Translations under genes and position numbers: made by a program | The notes under the pieces: generated by a model | What the model saw: only the letters and a program-made list of their open reading frames with translations | Database searches by the model: none | What the model was told of the DNA's origin: nothing | Shown: piece by piece, positions 1 to 5,317 of the stretch | Numbering within the stretch: position 1 is the first letter of the stretch | Layout of the letters: each line of letters begins with the position of its first letter | Assembly: GCA_013815405.1 (NCBI GenBank) | Contig: JACDGF010000065.1 | Location: 1-8,820, forward strand | From: Caulobacteraceae bacterium | GTDB lineage: Bacteria > Pseudomonadota > Alphaproteobacteria > Caulobacterales > Caulobacteraceae | Length of the DNA stretch: 8,820 nucleotides | Reading direction: 5' to 3'

Positions 1-131
1 ACCGATGGGTCCTGACCGATGGGCTGAGCCTCCAGCCGGATCTGCAGTACGTCATCCATCCGGGCGGCGACCCGGCGCTCGGCAATGCGCTGGTGGTCGG
101 CCTGCGCCTGGCCTTCACCCGGTCGCGCTAA
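1..131 (+). CDS. C-terminal end of an OprB-like carbohydrate-selective porin (partial)
   Basis: This is the last 42 codons of a gene that starts before the window; the reading frame is set by codons beginning at position 3 and the stop is TAA at 129-131. The visible tail contains SLQPDLQYVIHPGGDPALGN followed by alternating hydrophobic residues (ALVVGLRLAF). This matches the final beta-strands of OprB-family outer-membrane porins, where a 'pDlQYv.nPggdp...a.v.GlRl.f' ending is typical. OprB porins are channels for sugars and other small solutes. The aromatic Phe that normally ends such barrels is followed here by four extra residues (TRSR), a small departure from the family pattern. Only the last strands are visible, so substrate preference cannot be judged. 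Confidence 0.72.
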   Translation, partial: RWVLTDGLSLQPDLQYVIHPGGDPALGNALVVGLRLAFTRSR

Positions 132-170
132 GCAGGCTTGCTTGGGGTCAAGGTCGCGACTCCCTGCTTA
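129..170 (+). terminator. Stem-loop over the porin stop codon, possible terminator
   Basis: A perfect 8-bp inverted repeat, TAAGCAGG (129-136) and CCTGCTTA (163-170), begins on the stop codon of the porin. The 26-nt loop contains a smaller hairpin, CTTG-GGGT-CAAG (141-152). There is no T-tract after the stem, so this is at best a non-canonical terminator or a 3'-end stabilising structure. Confidence 0.35.
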
Positions 171-260
171 GGCGGCGGGGATGATAAACTGGTTGAGCCA
201 CCGACAGAGGGGCCGTTCGGATCCAATCACCGGCCAGGGCCCGAGCGATGGCGAGCAGGC

Positions 261-269
261 GGAGAAGGA
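261..269 (+). promoter_or_regulatory. Ribosome binding site that favours the 271 start of the sulfotransferase
   Basis: GGAGAAGGA lies just before the ATG at 271, with GGAG six bases from the start codon. The in-frame ATG at 181 has only a G-run directly against it and no spaced Shine-Dalgarno sequence. Residues between the two starts show no family resemblance. Confidence 0.6.
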
Positions 270-270
270 C

Positions 271-1056
271 ATGGACAGGCCCGAGCCGGCGGTCGAGCCA
301 GGCGGCCCCTATCGCGAGCGGCTCGAAGCCAAGGCCATCCAGCTCGCCGAAGTCGTGGACGTCGCATTTACCGCCAACCCCTTTCGCGCCCTGAACCATC
401 GCTACGTCATCGCGGCGTCCGCCCGCACGGGCAGCAATCTCTTGTGCGAGCGCCTGCGGGCGCATGGCGCGGTCGTGCAGGAATTGTTCCACACCACGCG
501 AATCAAGAAAGCGCTGGCGGCTCAGCGGCTGAACAGCCTGCAAGGCTATTGCGAAAAGATGGTGAAGCGGTACGGCGCGGACGGGACCTTCGGCGTGAAA
601 GGCTCCTTCGACGTCCTTGCGCCCTTTGCGCTGGCCGGGGAGATCCCCGATCACATAGCGGACTGGCGCTTCGTCTATTTGACGCGCGGCGATCTGATCA
701 AACAGGCCATCTCTCATTTCGTGGCGGAAAAGAGCGGCTCATGGCGATCGGTGAAAGAGGGCGTTCCGCTGGAGGACAGCGACTACGACGGGACGCGGGT
801 CGCCAGGCTCGTGGAGCGGCACAAGAGGGGGAATGCGCTCTGGGAGGATTTGTTCAGCGTGCATCGTATCGACCCCTTTCGAGTCACCTACGAGCAACTG
901 GCCGCCGATCCGCCGGGTGCGGCCGCCCACGTGGCGGCGTTCCTCGGATTGCACGGCGAGGCGATTGCGAAAAAAAGCAATCCGCCGCTCGTCAAACAGG
1001 CCACGAGCTTGAACGCCCGCTGGGAGGCGCGATTCAGAGAAGAAAGTGCGGAATGA
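271..1056 (+). CDS. Stf0-like PAPS-dependent sulfotransferase
   Basis: Predicted cytosolic sulfotransferase of 261 residues from the ATG at 271 (291 if the ATG at 181 is used). It would move a sulfuryl group from PAPS to an acceptor; the family prototype is the mycobacterial trehalose 2-sulfotransferase Stf0. What is seen: a core strand and phosphosulfate loop YVIAASARTGSNLLCERL (residues 45-62), then QELFHTT (70-76), a G-V-K-G segment (108-111), the strand and helix FVYLTRGDLIKQAIS (134-148) that fits the 3'-phosphate binding region, and VTYEQLAADP (205-214) near the C-terminus, a common Stf0-family ending. No signal peptide or membrane segment is visible. The acceptor cannot be named; glycolipid, capsule or Nod-factor-like sugars are known possibilities in the family. 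It is followed by 245 bp without a gene, so it is probably transcribed alone. Confidence 0.8.
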   Translation: MDRPEPAVEPGGPYRERLEAKAIQLAEVVDVAFTANPFRALNHRYVIAASARTGSNLLCERLRAHGAVVQELFHTTRIKKALAAQRLNSLQGYCEKMVKRYGADGTFGVKGSFDVLAPFALAGEIPDHIADWRFVYLTRGDLIKQAISHFVAEKSGSWRSVKEGVPLEDSDYDGTRVARLVERHKRGNALWEDLFSVHRIDPFRVTYEQLAADPPGAAAHVAAFLGLHGEAIAKKSNPPLVKQATSLNARWEARFREESAE

Positions 1057-1183
1057 GAGTCGCGATGACGACAGCGCCGAGGATGAGCTGGCGGAAACGA
1101 TCCATCGTGAACTCGACCACCCAGCCGGACGGTCAATTTCAAAGCAACTGCGCGTCCTTTGGAGCCTGGGCCACCCCCACCCC

Positions 1184-1207
1184 TGTAAACACACTTGCCG
1201 ATTTACA
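1184..1207. promoter_or_regulatory. Inverted repeat TGTAAA-N12-TTTACA, candidate NikR operator
   Basis: Two perfect 6-bp arms separated by 12 bases lie about 95-118 bp before the permease start. NikR tetramers bind widely spaced dyads (the E. coli site is GTATGA-N16-TCATAC), so the layout fits, although the half-site sequence differs. The assignment is inference from position and geometry. Confidence 0.35.
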
Positions 1208-1225
1208 AACCGCCTCCGCGACGGC

Positions 1226-1237
1226 TAACGTGCGTTA
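1226..1237. promoter_or_regulatory. Short dyad TAACG-TG-CGTTA
   Basis: This perfect 5-bp dyad with a 2-base centre lies 65-76 bp before the permease start. Its right arm is part of the 10-mer GCGTTAAGCA that recurs before the histidine kinase at 7610-7619. It could be an operator for an unknown regulator. Confidence 0.3.
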
Positions 1238-1267
1238 AGCAAAAACTGGCACTTTTGGCGCCTTCCG

Positions 1268-1292
1268 CCGATCGGGACCCGCCACCGATCGG
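1268..1292 (+). promoter_or_regulatory. Duplicated CCGATCGG forming a hairpin at the permease ribosome binding site
   Basis: CCGATCGG occurs at 1268-1275 and again at 1285-1292, a 17-bp period. Because the 8-mer is self-complementary, the two copies can pair in RNA as an 8-bp stem with a 9-nt loop. The downstream copy ends in the first two G of the GGAGG Shine-Dalgarno sequence (1291-1295). The ATG follows six bases later at 1302. The structure could limit translation start, or the DNA could be a double operator. Confidence 0.4.
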
Positions 1293-1301
1293 AGGCCGAG
1301 C

Positions 1302-2423
1302 ATGTCTCGAACGCGGTTGGCCCGCCATTCGGCGCGACCCGCGGGAAAGCCGGCGACATTCAGCCCCGCGATGCCGCGCGGCAAAGTCGTGGGCGTCTAT
1401 GCCGGACTGATCAGCTTCAACGCCCTGGTCTGGGCGTTCACCCTGGTGGCCTTCCATGGCCATCCCCTGCTGCTCGGCTCGGCGATCCTCGCCTACACCT
1501 TCGGCCTGAGGCACGCGGTCGACGCCGATCACATCGCCGCTATCGACAATGTGACGCGCAAGCTGATGCAGGACGGCCAGAGGCCGGTGGCGGTCGGCCT
1601 GTTCTTCGCCTTGGGCCATGCCACCGTCGTCATCCTGGCCTTCGCCGCCATCGCCATCGCCGCCAAGGCCCTGGAAGGCCAATTGCGCGACTTCAAGGAG
1701 ATCGGAAGCCTGATCGGCACGGCCGTGTCGGTGGCGTTCCTGTTCGCCATCGCCTTGGCCAACATCCTCATCCTGATCGGAATCCGCCGCTCCTTCCGGA
1801 GGGTCAGGGCCGGCGGCCGGTTCGTCGAGGAGGATCTCGACATGCTGCTGGCGGATCGGGGGCTGGTGGGACGGCTGTTCCGGCCGGTCTTCACGCTGAT
1901 CCGCAAGAGCTGGCACATGTACCCGCTGGGTTTCCTGTTCGGCCTGGGCTTCGACACCGCGACCGAAATCGGCGTGCTCGGCATGTCGGCCGGGGCCGCC
2001 ACCCAGGTCGCGCACCTCTGGTCGCTGCTCGCCTTTCCCGCCATGTTCACGGCGGGCATGACCCTCGTCGACACCACCGACAGCGTGCTGATGGTGAACG
2101 CTTATGGCTGGGCATTCGTCAAGCCGATCCGTAAGCTCTACTACAACATGACCGTCACCCTGGTGTCGGTGGTCATCGCGTTGGCGGTCGGCGGCGTCGA
2201 AGCGCTTGGCGTCATCGGCCATAAGCTGGGCCTCGACCAGGGCTTCTGGGGCGTGATCGCGACGCTCAACGGCAATTTCGGCCTGCTCGGCTATCTGATC
2301 GTCGGCGTCTTCGTGGCGGGCTGGATCGTGTCGGCTCTCGTCTATCGGTTGAAGGGCTATGACCGGATCGAGGTTATGAGCGCCGAATCGATCCGTCCGC
2401 CCTGCGAAGCCATCCGGCTCTGA
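1302..2423 (+). CDS. NiCoT family nickel/cobalt transporter (HoxN/HupN/NixA type)
   Basis: Inner-membrane secondary transporter of 373 residues for high-affinity uptake of Ni2+ and/or Co2+. The family signature RHAVDADHIAAIDN (residues 70-83) is present, with the HX4DH metal motif (H71, D76, H77) in the second membrane helix. Further family blocks are LGHATVV (104-110), LGFDTATEI (215-223) and LVDTTDSVLM (255-264). Several hydrophobic segments alternate with charged loops and fit the eight-helix NiCoT fold; a charged cytoplasmic loop spans about 162-205. The start has a strong GGAGG at 1291-1295, six bases away. The first 25 residues are basic and not conserved; M24 is a possible later start without such a good ribosome site. 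It converges on nikR with a 12-bp gap. Nickel-versus-cobalt preference cannot be read reliably, although the NikR neighbour suggests nickel. Confidence 0.93.
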   Translation: MSRTRLARHSARPAGKPATFSPAMPRGKVVGVYAGLISFNALVWAFTLVAFHGHPLLLGSAILAYTFGLRHAVDADHIAAIDNVTRKLMQDGQRPVAVGLFFALGHATVVILAFAAIAIAAKALEGQLRDFKEIGSLIGTAVSVAFLFAIALANILILIGIRRSFRRVRAGGRFVEEDLDMLLADRGLVGRLFRPVFTLIRKSWHMYPLGFLFGLGFDTATEIGVLGMSAGAATQVAHLWSLLAFPAMFTAGMTLVDTTDSVLMVNAYGWAFVKPIRKLYYNMTVTLVSVVIALAVGGVEALGVIGHKLGLDQGFWGVIATLNGNFGLLGYLIVGVFVAGWIVSALVYRLKGYDRIEVMSAESIRPPCEAIRL

Positions 2424-2435
2424 CGCGGGATCGGC

Positions 2436-2909
2436 CTACCCCGGTCGCGGCGAGAGGTGGACGTGGCCGGCGTGGGTGTGGGAAGCCGGTTCGGCGTGGT
2501 GCTCGTCGGCGTCGACGCCGACCAGGTTGAGGGATCCGAAGCGGACGCCCCGCTCCGCTCGGACCCCGTCGGCGAAGGCGCGGACCCGGGCGGCGTCGCC
2601 CTTGAGCATGACGCTTTCGAAGGTGTGGTCGTGGTCCAGATGCACCTGGGTCGCCGCGGCGATCAGATCGTGATGGCCGTGCTGAATTTCGGACAGGCGT
2701 TGGGCCAGGGCGCGGGTGCGACGGTCATAGATGTAGGAGAGGTTGGCGACGCAGTGGGGGCTGAGGTCCTGCTCGCCGCGCCAGGCCTCCACCGCTTCGC
2801 GCACGAGGTCCCGCACCCCCTCGGAGCGGCTCTTGTAGCCGCGCGCGCGCAAAAGCTGGTCGAAGGTCGCGCCCAGGCTCTCGTCAATGGAAATCGTCAC
2901 CCTCTGCAT
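2436..2909 (-). CDS. nikR: NikR-type nickel-responsive transcriptional regulator with altered metal site
   Basis: Ribbon-helix-helix repressor of 157 residues that in its family binds DNA when loaded with Ni2+ and shuts off nickel uptake. The N-terminus MQRVTISIDESL is the RHH beta-strand (R3, T5, S7 fit the base-contact positions), followed by RGYKSRSEGVRDLVREA (23-39). The C-terminal ACT-like nickel domain is clear: LSYIYD (57-62), QHGHHDL (76-82), QVHLDHDHTFE (88-98), MLKGD (101-105) and RGVRFGSL (120-127). By alignment to E. coli NikR, ligands H76 and H89 are kept (H77, H90) but H87 is Q88 and C95 is T96. The tail (134-157) is His-rich. The start at 2909 is preferred over an upstream in-frame ATG at 2978 because the family begins with MQRVTI and GAGGGA lies nine bases before it. 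It is divergent from a TonB receptor and convergent with the NiCoT permease. Confidence 0.92.
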   Translation of the reverse strand: MQRVTISIDESLGATFDQLLRARGYKSRSEGVRDLVREAVEAWRGEQDLSPHCVANLSYIYDRRTRALAQRLSEIQHGHHDLIAAATQVHLDHDHTFESVMLKGDAARVRAFADGVRAERGVRFGSLNLVGVDADEHHAEPASHTHAGHVHLSPRPG

Positions 2910-3097
<188 letters not shown>

Positions 3098-5145
3098 ATG
3101 ATCAAACCGACTCCCGGAGGCTTGGCCCTGATTTCCGCTACGGCCATCGCCGCCGGGGCGCATGCGCAGACCGCCGGCGGCGCGGCCGACCGGCCTGTCG
3201 CCACCGCCCACGCGACCGACGTCGCGGCGGTCTATGTCTTCGGCAAGCGACTGGAAGGCGTGGGGACGGCGGTCGCGGCCAGCGCAGGGGAGGTCTCCTT
3301 CGCCAAGTTCGAAGATCGGCCGCTGTTGCGCCCGGGCGAGCTGGTGGAGGTGGTTCCCGGCCTGGTGGCGACCCAGCACTCTGGCGACACCAAGGCCAAT
3401 CAGTATTTCCTGCGCGGGTTCAATCTTGACCACGGGACCGATTTTTCGGTCAAGTTCGACGGGGTGCCGATGAACCTTCGCACCCACGCCCACGGTCAGG
3501 GGTATCTCGACCTCAACGGGATCATCCCGGAGGTCATCGAACTGATCAAATACCACAAGGGCCCCTACTATGCCGACGTCGGCGACTTCTCCAACGCCGG
3601 CTCGGCCTCCTTCGACACCTTCTCGCGCGGCACCCCGTCCTATGTCGAGGCAACCTACGGGAGCTATGATTTTGGCCGGCTGCTGGCGGTCAAGGGCTTC
3701 GGCGACCGCGGCTTCCTGGCCGGGGAACTCGACACCTACCGCAGCCCCTATGATCACCCGGACAACTTCCGCAAGCTCGACTTCATCGGGCGGGTGGGCC
3801 TCGGCGACTGGTCCTTGACCGGCCTCGCCTACGCCGCCAAGACCAACGCGAACGACCAGATCGCCCAGCGCGCGGTCGAGCAAGGACTGATCACCGCCCT
3901 GGGCTCGCTCGATCCGACCGACGGCGCCCGCACTTCCCGGTTCATCCTCTCGCTGCAGCGGATCAAGGACGACGGCTGGTACGTCAACGCCTACGCCCAG
4001 CGCTACTACCTCGCCCTCTATTCCAACTTCACCTACTTCCTGCGCGACCCGGTCAACGGCGACCAGTTCGAGCAGTTGGACGATCGCTACACCTTCGGAG
4101 GGGCGGTAACACGGACCTGGCCCCAACCGGTCTTCGGCGCCACCATAAGGACGGGCGTCGATTTTCGGGATGACTATATCCCCAAGATCGGCCTCTACTT
4201 CACACGCGCGCGCCAGATACTCTCCACGGTCAGGCAGGATCGGGTCAACGAATATTCGGGCGACGCCTGGGGCGACGCGACCCGCGCCTTCGGGCCGGTG
4301 CGCATCACCGCCGGCCTGCGCTTCGACGACTTCGGCGGGGATGTGACCTCCGACGATCCCCGCAACAGCGGGTCGGACAATGCAACCCTGGTGAGCCCAA
4401 GATCACCGCGGCGTGGCGCATCGCCCCCTCGTTCGAGGTCTATGCCGACGCCGGCCAGGGGTTCCATTCGAACGACATCCGAGGGGCGACCGAGACCATC
4501 GTGCCGGGCACGGACGATCCCAGCCAGAAGGTTCCCCTCATCTCAGCCTCCCGGGGCGCGGAAATCGGCGCCCGCTACCAACGCGGAGGGCTCTCGACAA
4601 CCTTGACCCTGTTCACCCTGCATCTGGATTCCGAGCTGGTCTATGTGGGCGACGGGGGCGACACCGCCAGCACCAGCGCCACCCAGCGCAAGGGCGTCGA
4701 GTTCCTGGTCAACTATTCCCCCTCCCCGCGTTTGAATTTCGATTTCAGCGCGGCGGTCTCCGACGCTCACTACGTCGACAATCCGGCCGGGTCGCGCATC
4801 CCCAATGCCCTGGAATATGTGCTTACCGGCGGAGTAACAGCGCGGGTGACGCGGCATGCGACGGTGACCATCACTGGTCGGCGGCTGGGACCGGCGCCGC
4901 TGATAGAGGACAACTCGGCGAGGTCCAATCCCGCCACCCTGTTCAATGCGCTGCTCGACTACGATTTCGGGAAATTCAAGGTCAAGCTGGAAGTCCTCAA
5001 CCTGTTCGACAGCCACGACGACGAGATCCAGTATTTCTACACCTCGCGCCTTCAGGGCGAGCCGCTGGAGGGTGTCGACGACTACCACTTCCACCAGTTC
5101 GAGCCCCGCTCCGTGCGGGTGATCCTGCAGGTTCCGTTGGGCTGA
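3098..5145 (+). pseudogene. TonB-dependent outer-membrane receptor, probable nickel/cobalt uptake, frameshifted near 4399
   Basis: Outer-membrane gated channel of about 682 residues when the frame is restored, energised by TonB-ExbBD. A signal peptide (residues 1-23, ending AGAHA-Q) leads into a plug domain with LVEVVPGLVATQHSG, YFLRGFNLDHGTDF, HGQGYLDLNGIIPE and KGPYYADVGDF (about 82-165), then a beta-barrel. The reading frame from 3098 is family-like up to LVSP (codon 4397-4399), then becomes Arg/Ser/Pro-rich nonsense until a stop at 4604-4606. The barrel continues in another frame from AAG at 4399 (KITAAWRIAPSFEVYADAGQGFHSND) to the stop at 5143-5145. One base is missing, most simply a C from CCC 4396-4398. 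The restored C-terminus ends QVPLG rather than in an aromatic residue. The GGGGAG ribosome site is good. The metal substrate is inferred from the nikR/NiCoT context. A sequencing error remains possible, in which case the gene is intact. Confidence 0.85.
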
Positions 5146-5153
5146 CACACCTG

Positions 5154-5262
5154 CGTCTCCCCCGCGAAAGCGGGTGCCCAGGCCTTTCCGTATGGAATCA
5201 ATGAACCCCTCGATGCGGCGCCAAAAAAAAACGCCTGGATCCCCGCTTTTGCGGGGAAGGCG
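5154..5262. repeat. Inverted pair of REP-like palindromic elements (BIME-like)
   Basis: Two 30-bp units, 5154-5183 and 5233-5262, are inverted copies of each other with 24 of 30 positions identical, separated by 49 bp. Each has its own hairpin: CCCGC-GAAA-GCGGG (5161-5174) and CCCCGC-TTTT-GCGGGG (5241-5256). The sequence style (CTGGATCCCCGC..TTT..GCGGGG) is that of dispersed REP palindromes common in GC-rich proteobacteria. The pair lies between the 3' ends of two convergent receptor genes, the usual place for such elements. Confidence 0.75.
5223..5262 (-). terminator. Intrinsic terminator of the minus-strand TonB receptor
   Basis: Read on the minus strand, a stem CGCCT + CCCCGC pairs with GCGGGG + AGGCG (outer arms 5258-5262 and 5232-5236, inner arms 5251-5256 and 5241-5246) around an AAAA loop. 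It is followed at once by nine T (5223-5231 on the plus strand are nine A). It lies 55 bp past the stop of the receptor at 5318. The terminator is built out of the second REP unit. Confidence 0.8.
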
Positions 5263-5317
5263 GATTTTGGTGAAGCGTCCGACTGGTTGCTATTGAAAGC
5301 CTCTCTCCGGCTCCCGC

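Larger units (their letters stand above)
1057..1301. promoter_or_regulatory. Control region upstream of the NiCoT permease
   Basis: No credible gene lies in this 245-bp gap. It holds three separate symmetric elements, in order: TGTAAA-N12-TTTACA (1184-1207), TAACG-TG-CGTTA (1226-1237) and a duplicated CCGATCGG palindrome (1268-1275 and 1285-1292) that touches the Shine-Dalgarno sequence. The middle part is more AT-rich than the flanking genes, as expected for a promoter, but no convincing -35/-10 pair was found. Given the NikR gene next door, a nickel operator is the natural expectation here. Confidence 0.5.

Noticed and set aside
138..1238. Long open frame overlapping the sulfotransferase in another frame
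   Set aside because: Arg/Gly/Ser-rich with no motif, while the 271-1056 frame shows sulfotransferase motifs throughout.
1057..1301. NiCo or cobalamin riboswitch before the NiCoT gene
   Set aside because: I could not find the conserved core of either class (no B12-box-like segment, no four-way junction pattern). Only simple dyads are visible.
1203..2222. Open frame of 339 codons antisense to the NiCoT permease
   Set aside because: Composition is rich in His, Asp, Gln and Gly with no family motif. It mirrors the strongly supported permease and arises from high GC at third positions.
4394..4402. Programmed -1 frameshift in the first TonB receptor
   Set aside because: AGC CCA AGA is not an X XXY YYZ slippery site. 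Receptors of this type are not known to use recoding, so a simple one-base deletion or sequencing error is more likely.
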